From Salinivirgaceae bacterium (GTDB lineage: Bacteria > Bacteroidota > Bacteroidia > Bacteroidales > SZUA-534), in the NCBI GenBank assembly GCA_017527435.1, contig JAFXQB010000011.1, positions 1-64,000 of the forward strand: 64,000 bases of DNA, given 5' to 3'. Below, piece after piece: positions 1-7,556 of the stretch (position 1 is the first letter of the stretch; every line of letters starts with the position of its first letter). A program made the translations under genes and the position numbers. Under the pieces are notes generated by a model that saw nothing but the letters and a program-made list of their open reading frames with translations, was not told the origin of the DNA and made no database searches.

Positions 1-1
1 C

Positions 2-427
2 AAGCTGATGAGCGGCGTCTACGAGACCAGCGCCGAGTTCACCGACCTTAAAGGCAACAATCTGAATGTCGAAATCAGAAATCTGCCAGCTACCGAGATG
101 AGAAAATACGGTTTCTCGACCGTTGAAGCCGACAAAGAGAAAGGCAAATGCAAACTGAACCCTGTCAATTTCTCGATAGTGCTCGAAGGTGGTGCAACAT
201 ACAAGTTTACCAAATCGCTGCGAGCCTACGCAGGCATCAACTTCAGCTACTGCCTGACCAATCTGCACAAAGAGTCGATAGAGCCGATCCTGACATCGGA
301 CCGCAAATACAACGGCACGCTGCACTCTGACCGCGTGGACCGCGCCAGTCTTATATCGGTGGGCGCCAGCGCCGGTGTGATTTGGGACTTCTGGCTCGCT
401 CATTACAAGACGAAACCGAAATTCTAA
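2..427 (+). CDS. C-terminal part of an outer-membrane-type protein (5' end outside window)
   Basis: The reading frame is open to the left edge, so only about 141 C-terminal residues are seen. The segment alternates polar and hydrophobic residues in beta-strand fashion and ends in a charged tail with terminal Phe (KPKF), as outer-membrane beta-barrel proteins often do. It has a run resembling the last barrel strands (ASLISVGASAGVIWDFWL). No catalytic motif is visible and I do not recognise the family. An intrinsic terminator follows 10 bp after the stop, so this is the last gene of its transcript. The barrel assignment is inference from composition only. Confidence 0.5.
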   Translation, partial: KLMSGVYETSAEFTDLKGNNLNVEIRNLPATEMRKYGFSTVEADKEKGKCKLNPVNFSIVLEGGATYKFTKSLRAYAGINFSYCLTNLHKESIEPILTSDRKYNGTLHSDRVDRASLISVGASAGVIWDFWLAHYKTKPKF

Positions 428-436
428 TAATGATAA

Positions 437-464
437 AAAGGGCTCTGTAAGAGCTCTTTTTTTT
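437..464 (+). terminator. Rho-independent terminator after the partial first gene
   Basis: An 8-bp stem (AGGGCTCT / AGAGCTCT, one G-U pair) with a four-base loop is followed by a run of eight T. It starts 10 bp after the stop codon. Confidence 0.85.
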
Positions 465-495
465 GTTGCTACGACTGAGAAAAAATATAAATTTG
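462..495 (+). promoter_or_regulatory. Bacteroidetes-type promoter of the HU/SPOR gene
   Basis: TAAATTTG at 488-495 matches the Bacteroidetes -7 consensus TAnnTTTG. TTTG at 462-465 can serve as the -33 element, though the 22-bp spacing is slightly long. It lies 17 bp before the start codon at 513, implying a very short leader. Confidence 0.6.
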
Positions 496-512
496 TTGGC
501 AAAACATTAAGT

Positions 513-1493
513 ATGCTCGATTTAGGCCAATATATCGTTCAACTTCTGCTGTCGCACGATTGTGTGATTGTACCGGGTTTTGGCGGTTTTGTGGCCAACT
601 ATCAGGATGCCGTTCACAACGAGTCGAGCCATACATTCTATCCGCCATCGAAAAAGATTGTGTTCAACAGCAGCCTGTCGCATAACGACGGATTGCTCAT
701 CAGCAGTGTTGCCGAGCAGTTGGGTGTTGGCTATGATGAAGCGGCGCAGCTGGTGGCGCAGAGTGTTGACGAAGCGTGGATTATGCTTGAAAAAGGCAAC
801 ACGCTGAAGTTGGAAGGCATCGGCTTTTTCCGCTATAGCGATGATTCTGCCTTAACCTTTGAGCCGCAACTGACAGAGAATCTGCTCACCGAATCTTATG
901 GTTTGTGCTCGTTCCGTTTTCCGCCGTTGAGTTACCAATCGCAACCAGAGACAGTCATCAACAACGATAATATCAGAAAAATGCCAGTCATCGACACAAA
1001 AAAAGTGCTGCGTTACGCGGCCGTTGTTGTTCCAATAGCGGTTTTGGTGGGGATTATTCCCTTCTACAGACAGTATCAGCAGACCGAGACAGTTCCGGTG
1101 TCAATGCCGGTCAATCAGCCAATTGAAGATACCATATCGGCTACCATTCCCGCACAGTCAGTTGATTACGCCATCGAAGCATCGACCGACAAACGGGCCG
1201 CCTTGTTTTATAACGAGACTTCGAGTCAAACCACTAAAGTTCAGAAAAATAAGCGGATACAAAGTGGAATTTTCTACATTATTGGCGGCAGTTTCAAAGA
1301 CCGCGCTAATGCTGAAAAATATGTGAAGAAGTACAAAAAAGCAGGTTTCGATTCGGAAATCATTGAAACTGATAATCTTTACAGAGTATCGCTGGGCGTT
1401 TATGGCGACAAAGTGATCGCACTTCACGAATTGCGCCGTATCAGAGCGAAAGAAGATTACAGCAACGCCTGGCTCTATACAAAGGCGGATTAG
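513..1493 (+). CDS. CCDC81-type HU domain protein with C-terminal SPOR domain
   Basis: The 326-residue protein has three parts. Residues 1-80 and about 81-150 match the paired CCDC81-like prokaryotic HU domains of Bacteroidetes (start YIVQLLLSHDCVIVPGFGGF, then LKLEGIGFF). A single membrane helix follows around residues 165-186 (AAVVVPIAVLVGIIPF), then a low-complexity linker. A SPOR domain closes the protein (about 250-326, GIFYIIGGSFKDRANAEKYV). SPOR domains bind denuded septal peptidoglycan, so the protein probably sits in the inner membrane with the SPOR domain in the periplasm and the HU part in the cytoplasm. It may link nucleoid or cytoplasmic partners to the division site, which is inference. 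It has its own promoter and is flanked by a terminator upstream. Confidence 0.85.
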   Translation: MLDLGQYIVQLLLSHDCVIVPGFGGFVANYQDAVHNESSHTFYPPSKKIVFNSSLSHNDGLLISSVAEQLGVGYDEAAQLVAQSVDEAWIMLEKGNTLKLEGIGFFRYSDDSALTFEPQLTENLLTESYGLCSFRFPPLSYQSQPETVINNDNIRKMPVIDTKKVLRYAAVVVPIAVLVGIIPFYRQYQQTETVPVSMPVNQPIEDTISATIPAQSVDYAIEASTDKRAALFYNETSSQTTKVQKNKRIQSGIFYIIGGSFKDRANAEKYVKKYKKAGFDSEIIETDNLYRVSLGVYGDKVIALHELRRIRAKEDYSNAWLYTKAD

Positions 1494-1580
1494 CCGACAT
1501 TGGAAACGGCAGAGAACAGCCACTTTTCATACCTTACATTTTTTATTTCTGCAGTCTGAAATCTGTAGTCGGACGCCTTT

Positions 1581-1609
1581 TTTGTGTGTTCCAAAATCAT
1601 ATACCTTTG
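1581..1609 (+). promoter_or_regulatory. Promoter of the TonB receptor/DUF4249 operon
   Basis: TACCTTTG at 1602-1609 is an exact TAnnTTTG -7 element. TTTG at 1581-1584 is a plausible -33 element with a 17-bp spacer, a little short of the usual 19-21. The leader to the ATG at 1705 is about 90 nt, AT-rich and without an evident riboswitch fold. Confidence 0.6.
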
Positions 1610-1704
1610 CGCCCGCAAAAAAAATCGAAAAAAAATCGCAACCCACTGCAACCTTTTGATGTTTTCCGCATCATTAGAGCGTGAAAAAAAATAAAACTAA
1701 CAAA

Positions 1705-4053
1705 ATGAAGAAAATTATCTGGCTGTTGGGCATTTGCGCGCTGACAGCAAAAACAGCAGTGCCACAGCAACTTGCAATAGCATCCCCGCAAGGGAAACAC
1801 ACGATTAGCGGCACGGTGTCGGACGCGTCGACGGGCGAAGAACTGATTGGCGCGACAGTTTACATTAAAGAGTTGGGCTCGGGAACAACCACCAACACTT
1901 ACGGTTTCTACAGCCTGACGGTGGCCGATGGCGACTACGAACTGGTGGCGCAATTCATCGGCTACACGCCCGTGACAAAGAGAATCAGTCTCTCACAGAA
2001 CATCAAGGTGAACTTTAGCCTTGAAACGGCCACAACCGAGATTGCTCAAGTGGACGTGAAGGGCGAGAAACTCAACCGCAATCTGATGAACCCCGATATG
2101 GGAATGGAAAAACTGCAGATTGCCACCATTAAGAGCATTCCCGCGCTGTTCGGCGAGACCGATGTTATCAAGAGCATTCAGTTTCTGCCTGGCGTCGGCA
2201 CTTCGGGCGAAGGATTTATCGGCTACAACGTGCGCGGCGGCGGCACGGGGCAGAATATGATGCTGCTCGACGAAGCCACCGTTTACAATGCCGCCCACCT
2301 GTTCGGCATTTTTTCGGTGTTCAACAACGATGCCTTGAAAGATGTGAAATTCTACAAGGGCGGAATACCCGCAGAGTACGGCGGCCGCCTGTCGTCGTTG
2401 CTCGACGTGCGAATGAAGGAAGGCAGCCCGCAGAAGTTCGGCGTGAACGGCGGCATTGGTCTGCTCTCGAGCCGTCTGACTATTGATGGCCCGATTCTGA
2501 AGGACCGCTGCTCGTTCATTGTGTCGGGGCGCCGCTCGTATATGGACATTTTCTTCCCGCTCTACCGCGACCAGATTCCCGACGACACCAAACTTTACTT
2601 CTACGATATGAACGCCAAAGTCAACTTCCGCGTGAACGACAACAACCGCTTGTTTGCTTCGGGTTACTTTGGCCGCGATGTGATGAACTACGCTGGCGTG
2701 ATGCAGATTGACTACGGAAACCGCACACTCACAACACGTTATAACCACTTGTTCAGCGACCGTCTGTTCTCAAACCTGTCGGTTATCTACTCGCACTTTA
2801 TGTATGGTTTGGAAGAGAGCGACACCCGTTGGGAATCGTCAATCCGCGACTGGAACGCAAAGGCCGATGTGACCTTCTTCGCCACGCCGCAGAATACGCT
2901 GAAAACGGGCGGACAACTCACTTACCACAAGTTCACGCCGTTCATTGTGAAGGCTGGCGCCAACAGTCCGAATTATATGAAGAACGTTTCGCAGCACAAC
3001 AACTCGCTCGAGTACGCCGCCTACGTGACGCACGAGACCAAAATCGGCGGAATCATTGATGTTGACTACGGCCTGCGCCTGTCGATGTTCCAGAATTTTG
3101 GCAAGGCCGAAGTGGTGAATCTCGACGAGAATTACAATGCCGTCGATACCACCCGCCACACAAAGGGCGTCTTCAACACCTACAAGGGGCTTGAGCCGCG
3201 CATTTCGGTCAACTGGCGTCTTACCGACAAGGCCAGCCTGAAGGCCAATTTCCAGCAGACCTATCAGTATGTGCACCTGGCCAGCAACACAATGTCGCCG
3301 CTGCCTATCGACTCGTGGTTTGCCAGCAACCCCAACGTTAAACCCGAACGCTGCCGTATGGTTTCGCTGGGCTATTTCCAAAACACACAGAACGATATGT
3401 ACGCCTTCTCGGCCGAAACATATTATAAGAAGATGTACGATGTGGTCGATTTCAAAGACCACGCCGATATGTTTGTCAGCGACGACATTGCAACGCAAAT
3501 CCGCACAGGCCAGGGCTATTCGTATGGTCTTGAACTGATGCTGAAGAAGCAGGAAGGCCGATTCACGGGCTGGATTAGTTACACCTATTCGCGCACCTTC
3601 ACCAAGGTTGAGACAATCAACAACAACGAGTATTACCCGTCGAACTACGACAAACCGCACGACCTGTCGGTGGTGGCAACCTACGATGTGCTGCCGCGTC
3701 TGCACCTGTCGCTCAACTGGGTTTACTCAACTGGCGCGCCGCGAACCTTGCCCACGGGGCGTTTCGAGTACAACGGTGTGATTGCCCCAGTTTACGCCGA
3801 GCGCAACAAACTGCGCCTGCCCGACTTCCACCGTTTGGACCTTTCGGCCACCTTCGACTTGAAAACCGTCGAGCGCAAAGGCCGCCCCTGGCTCGAGCAG
3901 AATCTGAACCTGTCAATCTACAACGTTTACAACCGCCACAATGCGGCAAGCATAATGTTTGAGCAGGACGAGCACGACCCGTCGGTGATGACCGCTGAAA
4001 AACTCTATATGTTCAGCATTTTCCCTTCGGTTACCTATAACTTCAAATTCTAA
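1705..4053 (+). CDS. TonB-dependent receptor with carboxypeptidase-regulatory-like N-domain
   Basis: Outer-membrane active transporter of about 782 residues. The start is placed at ATG 1705 (MKKIIWLLGICALTAKT, a good signal peptide) rather than an in-frame GTG at 1681. After the signal peptide comes a carboxypeptidase-D regulatory-like beta domain (ISGTVSDASTGEELIGATVY), then the plug (residues about 120-220, including GFIGYNVRGGGTGQNMMLLD). A 22-strand-type barrel ends in YNFKF. The plug resembles the family that pairs with DUF4249 lipoproteins rather than classical SusC. The substrate is unknown. The DUF4249 gene starts 6 bp after the stop, so the two form a receptor-lipoprotein pair fed from the promoter at about 1600. 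Confidence 0.9.
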   Translation: MKKIIWLLGICALTAKTAVPQQLAIASPQGKHTISGTVSDASTGEELIGATVYIKELGSGTTTNTYGFYSLTVADGDYELVAQFIGYTPVTKRISLSQNIKVNFSLETATTEIAQVDVKGEKLNRNLMNPDMGMEKLQIATIKSIPALFGETDVIKSIQFLPGVGTSGEGFIGYNVRGGGTGQNMMLLDEATVYNAAHLFGIFSVFNNDALKDVKFYKGGIPAEYGGRLSSLLDVRMKEGSPQKFGVNGGIGLLSSRLTIDGPILKDRCSFIVSGRRSYMDIFFPLYRDQIPDDTKLYFYDMNAKVNFRVNDNNRLFASGYFGRDVMNYAGVMQIDYGNRTLTTRYNHLFSDRLFSNLSVIYSHFMYGLEESDTRWESSIRDWNAKADVTFFATPQNTLKTGGQLTYHKFTPFIVKAGANSPNYMKNVSQHNNSLEYAAYVTHETKIGGIIDVDYGLRLSMFQNFGKAEVVNLDENYNAVDTTRHTKGVFNTYKGLEPRISVNWRLTDKASLKANFQQTYQYVHLASNTMSPLPIDSWFASNPNVKPERCRMVSLGYFQNTQNDMYAFSAETYYKKMYDVVDFKDHADMFVSDDIATQIRTGQGYSYGLELMLKKQEGRFTGWISYTYSRTFTKVETINNNEYYPSNYDKPHDLSVVATYDVLPRLHLSLNWVYSTGAPRTLPTGRFEYNGVIAPVYAERNKLRLPDFHRLDLSATFDLKTVERKGRPWLEQNLNLSIYNVYNRHNAASIMFEQDEHDPSVMTAEKLYMFSIFPSVTYNFKF

Positions 4054-4059
4054 ACTGCG

Positions 4060-4968
4060 ATGAAACACAATATATTGACAATAGGCATTTTAAGTGCGAT
4101 TTTCGGCACTGCCTGCACCGAAAAAATCGACATTGACCTGAACGAGGGCGAGAACAACCGTCTTGTGGTTGAAGGCTACATATCGACCGACACAATGCAG
4201 CACAGTGTCCGCCTGACGCGCTCAACGTCGTACTTCTACAACCAGCCTGCCACACCCGAAAAGGACGCCATTGTCACCATTAGTGACAGCGAGGGCAACG
4301 TTTTCCCGCTCACCTACGACGACAGCACGGGCAACTACTTGACCGCACCCGATGTTTACGGCGTGCCAGGCCGATTCTACACTTTGAACATTAAACTGAA
4401 GGACGGCGAAGAGTATGAGGCTGTTGACGAACTGATTGCGCCAAACACCTTTGACACAGTGTATTACGAGTACACCAATCTGCAATATGGTGTTGATATA
4501 GGCTCGTACTACTATTGGTTCTACACCACCTTCACCGAAAAGCCATATTTTGACGATAAGTATCTGATTTATTACTATTTCAACGATACATTGTGGAACC
4601 CGACGTTCGATGATGTTCTGTATGCCAGCACCGCCAGTTATATGGACGGTTGCGGACACTTTGAGGATGTTCTTTTCTGCGCTCACGACGAGGATTCAAT
4701 CCCGCACAACCCGCACGTCCGCTGCGATTTAGTGACTATCAGCATTGGCTATTATAACTTCGTGAGCCAGCTTTACACCGAAACAGTTGGCCAAACCGGA
4801 CTTTTCTCCGGTCCGCCAGCCAACGTCTGCACCAATATTATTAATAAAGACAAGGAGAAACCCAATGGTTTGGGCTACTTCTCGGCCCGCTCATACGACA
4901 CATACGAGTTTGATATTGTGAACGATAAGAAAGACGGCAAGCCGATGACTGAAGGATTGAAGGACTGA
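4060..4968 (+). CDS. DUF4249 lipoprotein, partner of the TonB receptor (copy 1)
   Basis: 302 residues. The N-terminus is a lipoprotein signal peptide (MKHNILTIGILSAIFGTAC) with Cys at residue 19. It is followed by IDIDLNEGENNRLVVEGYIS, the typical opening of DUF4249 proteins, which are exported partners of TonB receptors in Bacteroidetes. A beta-sandwich-like N-terminal half carries VRLTRSTSYFYNQPA and VTISDSEG. The C-terminal half is specific to the family. It is probably a surface or periplasmic lipoprotein cooperating with the receptor 6 bp upstream; the ligand is unknown. It is paralogous to the gene at 5452, with near-identical N-terminal 40 residues. A strong terminator follows. Confidence 0.85.
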   Translation: MKHNILTIGILSAIFGTACTEKIDIDLNEGENNRLVVEGYISTDTMQHSVRLTRSTSYFYNQPATPEKDAIVTISDSEGNVFPLTYDDSTGNYLTAPDVYGVPGRFYTLNIKLKDGEEYEAVDELIAPNTFDTVYYEYTNLQYGVDIGSYYYWFYTTFTEKPYFDDKYLIYYYFNDTLWNPTFDDVLYASTASYMDGCGHFEDVLFCAHDEDSIPHNPHVRCDLVTISIGYYNFVSQLYTETVGQTGLFSGPPANVCTNIINKDKEKPNGLGYFSARSYDTYEFDIVNDKKDGKPMTEGLKD

Positions 4969-5036
4969 ATGAGAGAAGAATTGAATAACTGAATGTTTGG
5001 TGAAACCGATGATAATTGGTTATTAATTTGAACGAC

Positions 5037-5072
5037 GCAAGGCCGTAGTTAACTGCGGCTTTGCTATTTTTT
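5037..5072 (+). terminator. Strong rho-independent terminator after DUF4249 copy 1
   Basis: A hairpin at 5037-5064 has about 14 paired bases (two G-U) around a TTAA centre, with left arm GCAAGGCCGTAG. A T-rich tail follows at 5066-5072. It should separate copy 1 from copy 2. Confidence 0.85.
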
Positions 5073-5134
5073 GATTGAGATTTTACAAAAAGGGTGATGG
5101 CTCAAAATGCAACTGATATTGTATACTTTGGTAT

Positions 5135-5325
5135 TTGTCTGAAAGACAATATTTTCATAACCGCGGGTGAGCGAAGCGTAACCCGTGGTATCGAAACTAT
5201 GGGTAGACAGTCTGAAAGACTGAACTTAAGCGGGTTCACTCTTTCAGAGTGTAGGTTTCCTTGTATTGCTACCGGCGGCTGCGCTACGCTTGCGGCCGGT
5301 TATGCAAATCACGTCTTTCAGACGT
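5135..5325 (+). repeat. Cluster of six hairpins, four sharing the core TCTGAAAGA
   Basis: Four short hairpins at 5135-5149, 5208-5222, 5237-5251 and 5311-5325 each have perfect 6-bp arms and a GAA (or TTC) loop. All share the core TCTGAAAGA, with different outer bases. Two run on the plus strand and two are inverted. Between them lie two GC-rich hairpins at 5160-5189 (ACCGCGGGT / ACCCGTGGT, one wobble) and 5271-5300 (ACCGGCGGC / GCGGCCGGT). An open frame of 79 codons crosses the block but shows no protein-like features, so I treat it as non-coding. The 483-bp gap 4969-5451 holds only this block, the terminator and a tract of short words. Confidence 0.75.
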
Positions 5326-5362
5326 TCTTTTAAAGAAATCAGATGATAACGCAAAAAAATCA

Positions 5363-5450
5363 ACAGCGAAGCATTTAAACCAGTTAAACTTTAAACCTTT
5401 AAACAATTCACCGATTCACCGATTCACCAATTCACCAATTCACCAAAAAA
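5363..5450 (+). repeat. Low-complexity tract of CAGCGAAGC, TTTAAACC and ATTCACC words before a start codon
   Basis: The 90 bp before the second DUF4249 gene are built of degenerate short words: AACAGCGAAGC, then several TTTAAACC-like units, then five consecutive ATTCACC(A/G)A units ending 8 bp before the ATG. The same words precede genes near 7306, 18860 and 19769. Confidence 0.65.
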
Positions 5451-5451
5451 G

Positions 5452-6309
5452 ATGAACCGTAACATACTCACAATCGGCATTTTATCTCTCACTTTCGCCA
5501 CCGCCTGCACCGAAGGAATCGACATTGATTTGAACGAAGGCGAAAACAACCGCCTGGTGGTTGCTGGTGAGATTACCAACGAGCCAGGCCCCTACAGCGT
5601 GCGGCTCACACGTTCCACTTCCTATTTCTACAACCAGCCCGCACCAGCCGAGTTGGGCGCCAAGGTGACCATTTCCGACGGCGTGCAGACTCTTGTCCTG
5701 ACCGATGACGACAACGACGGCACCTACTGGACCGATTCTTCGGCTCGCGGCGTGCCAGGCCGCACCTATACGCTCAACATAGAGTTGACCAACGGCGAGA
5801 CCTACACCGCCGTGGACCATATGCCTATTCCAAACCGCTTCGACACAATTTATTACGAGTACGTCAACGAGGAATACGGCCTGACTTTGCCCCAATACCA
5901 CTATTTCTTCTACGCTTCGTTCACCGAGCAGAAGGGCGTCGATGATTGCTATATGATTTACGTTTACTTCAACGATTCGTGCTATAACTCTAATTTTGAA
6001 GATGTTAAGTGGGCCTATGCTGGCAGTATGTACGACGGTTGCGGGGTTTTCAAGGATATTCAGATATGCGATGCCAACGAAGACTCGATTCCGCCAAGGC
6101 CCGAAGCGCGGTTCGATTTATTCTCGATTAGTCCCGAATACCGTCAGTTCATTAAGGATATGAGCGACGAAACATTCGGCAACAGCACAATCCTGCAAGG
6201 CCCGCCAGCCAACATTTACACCAATGTCAGCAATGGCGCGCTCGGATTCTTCAGCGCCAAATCAACCACCGAGCCGTATCGGTTGAAGTTGGAACCGAAG
6301 AAGGAATGA
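5452..6309 (+). CDS. DUF4249 lipoprotein (copy 2)
   Basis: 285 residues, a diverged tandem paralogue of the gene at 4060. It shares the lipoprotein signal (MNRNILTIGILSLTFATAC, Cys at 19), the IDIDLNEGENNRLVV opening, the VRLTRSTSYFYNQPA segment, and a C-terminal block with DGCG and GPPANIYTNV. The middle region differs, which suggests a different ligand or partner face. Unlike copy 1 it has no TonB receptor directly upstream, and a terminator and hairpin block separate it from the operon. It may use the same receptor or a distant one. The family is sure; the function is inference. Confidence 0.85.
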   Translation: MNRNILTIGILSLTFATACTEGIDIDLNEGENNRLVVAGEITNEPGPYSVRLTRSTSYFYNQPAPAELGAKVTISDGVQTLVLTDDDNDGTYWTDSSARGVPGRTYTLNIELTNGETYTAVDHMPIPNRFDTIYYEYVNEEYGLTLPQYHYFFYASFTEQKGVDDCYMIYVYFNDSCYNSNFEDVKWAYAGSMYDGCGVFKDIQICDANEDSIPPRPEARFDLFSISPEYRQFIKDMSDETFGNSTILQGPPANIYTNVSNGALGFFSAKSTTEPYRLKLEPKKE

Positions 6310-6354
6310 AGGGAATAGGAAGTTTGAGAATTGGGTAATTGGAAATAATCTGAA

Positions 6355-6387
6355 TGAAGGCTGATGCTTATGTAGTTGGCTTTTTAT
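6355..6387 (+). terminator. Possible weak terminator after DUF4249 copy 2
   Basis: AAGGCTGA can pair with TTGGCTTT, though three of the pairs are wobbles, and a short T tract follows. It is placed about 45 bp after the stop codon. It is weaker than the other terminators here. Confidence 0.4.
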
Positions 6388-6428
6388 TGGGGTGGCATCT
6401 TTACTCTTTAAACCTTATTCTAAATAAT

Positions 6429-6436
6429 TACCTTTG
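6429..6436 (+). promoter_or_regulatory. -7 element upstream of the small basic protein
   Basis: TACCTTTG is an exact match to TAnnTTTG, 26 bp before the ATG at 6463. No clear TTTG is present at -33. Confidence 0.5.
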
Positions 6437-6462
6437 CCCCGTAACCAAAAAATCATAAAGCA

Positions 6463-6696
6463 ATGGGTAAGAAAGAAAAACCAAGGTTTCTCGATTACCT
6501 AAACGCCGTTAAAAAGGCCGACAGGGAACGGGAAATCGCGCAGCACGGCAAGCTGATATCGACGCGGCCGCTGCGGATTGTGAAATCGAAGAAAGTTTAC
6601 GACCGTAAACGCGACAAAAGAGATTGCTCGAATACAACGATGGCAGTCTCTTTTTTTATTCCCCAACCTTCTGCATCACCATCAGCCCATCCCTAA
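6463..6696 (+). CDS. Small basic protein of unknown function, C-terminus runs through a terminator
   Basis: 77 codons; the first 50 or so look genuine, being highly basic and helical (MGKKEKPRFLDYLNAVKK, then KKVYDRKRDKRD). I recall similar short conserved proteins in Bacteroidales but cannot name a family. Codons after about 52 lie inside a strong terminator hairpin (6617-6657) and read as low-complexity SFFIPQPSASPSAHP. The stop codon overlaps the convergent methyltransferase gene by about 40 bp. An earlier ancestral stop has probably been lost, or the end is mis-called by a sequence error. It has its own promoter-like element. Confidence 0.55.
   Translation: MGKKEKPRFLDYLNAVKKADREREIAQHGKLISTRPLRIVKSKKVYDRKRDKRDCSNTTMAVSFFIPQPSASPSAHP
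6617..6657. terminator. Shared convergent terminator
   Basis: An 11-bp stem (AAAGAGATTGC / GCAGTCTCTTT, one wobble) has seven T on the plus side and a short A tract on the other. It lies between converging genes and so can end both transcripts. On the plus strand it lies within the open frame of the small basic protein. Confidence 0.75.
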
Positions 6697-7306
6697 TCGG
6701 GAACAGAACATTCACAACTCGCGGGTCGGCGTGTACGGTGTCATTAAACTGCTGAAGGCTGTGCGTGTGGGCGTCGGCGGGCGGGGTGTCGCCGTTGATT
6801 TTGCCGTACCAGAGCACGTCGTCGGCAATGATGAAGCCGCCAGTGCGCACTTCGTTGATAATCAAATCGTAATATTCGGGATATTCGCGCTTGTCGGCGT
6901 CGATGAAAACCAAATCGAAACCGCCGCCCAGCGTGGGAACAATCTGCCGCGCGTCGCCAAGGTGATAGACAATGCGGTCGGCGTAGGGGCTGCGATTGAG
7001 AAACGAGCGGGTGAAATCCTCCAGTTCGTCGTTCACGTCGATGGTGTGCAGCACCGAGCCTTCGGGCATTCCGGCGGCCATACACAGGGCCGAATATCCC
7101 GTAAAGGTGCCCAACTCGAGCACGCGCTGCGGCCGAATCATTCGGCAGAGCATTTCCAGAACCTTGCCCTGAAGGTGCCCCGCCACCATTTGCGGACGCA
7201 GGATTTTCACGTACGTCTGCCGCTCAAGTTCGTTAAGCAGCGGGCTCGCGGCTGTGGTGTGCTCCTCAATATATTGGTCAACGCTATGGTCGAATCGTTG
7301 CGGCAT
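6656..7306 (-). CDS. O-methyltransferase, class I SAM-dependent (caffeoyl-CoA type)
   Basis: 216 residues from ATG 7306 (MPQRFDHSVDQYIEEH); a TTG two codons upstream is less likely. The Rossmann motif I is VLELGTFTGYSALCMA. An acidic motif II follows (LHTIDVND), and then FDLVFIDADKREYPEYYD, the metal-binding Asp segment characteristic of the O-methyltransferase family 3 (COMT-like, YrrM/TrmR-related). IIADDVLWYGKI and the C-terminal DGLMVMQK are also family hallmarks. It is cytoplasmic and transfers methyl from S-adenosylmethionine to a hydroxyl. The substrate cannot be read from sequence; bacterial homologues include the tRNA-modifying TrmR. It is encoded alone, downstream of rseP on the same strand with a word-rich gap between them. 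Confidence 0.85.
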   Translation of the reverse strand: MPQRFDHSVDQYIEEHTTAASPLLNELERQTYVKILRPQMVAGHLQGKVLEMLCRMIRPQRVLELGTFTGYSALCMAAGMPEGSVLHTIDVNDELEDFTRSFLNRSPYADRIVYHLGDARQIVPTLGGGFDLVFIDADKREYPEYYDLIINEVRTGGFIIADDVLWYGKINGDTPPADAHTHSLQQFNDTVHADPRVVNVLFPIRDGLMVMQKVGE

Positions 7307-7312
7307 TGTCAA

Positions 7313-7556
7313 AGGTGAGAGTTAAGGGGTAAATGTTTAGATTGTTGTTTTATCGGTGAATTGTTTAAAGGTTGATCCCGATAGCTATCGGGGGCTTCGC
7401 TGTTTAACAGGTTTAAAGTTTAGAAGGTTTAGTGCTTTTGCTGTTTAGAAAGTTGAGTTTCTAAACCTTCTCAACCTTCTAAACTATCTCAACCAATTCC
7501 ATTAAATTGTTAATTATCTACTCCTAAATCCTAATTCCTAAATTCTAACTCCTACC
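7313..7556 (-). repeat. Word-rich spacer between rseP and the methyltransferase, with a CCCGATAGCTATCGGG palindrome
   Basis: Read on the minus strand from the rseP stop, the spacer first has TTAGGA/TTAGAA words (7519-7556). It then has GGTTGAGA and GGTTTAGAA words, then CTAAACC-type words, then the perfect 16-bp palindrome CCCGATAGCTATCGGG (7377-7392), then ATTCACCGAT, then the start codon. GTTTAGAAGGTT and AACCTTCTAAAC can pair over 12 bp, giving a long intergenic stem without a U tract. Confidence 0.65.

Noticed and set aside
1993..2748. Long open frame on the minus strand within the TonB receptor gene (251 codons)
   Set aside because: It is the antisense shadow of a codon-biased GC-rich gene; the product has low-complexity His/Val/Ala composition and no domain.
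5094..5333. 79-codon frame over the hairpin block
   Set aside because: Hairpins and repeats dominate it; no signal peptide, domain or codon bias of a real gene.
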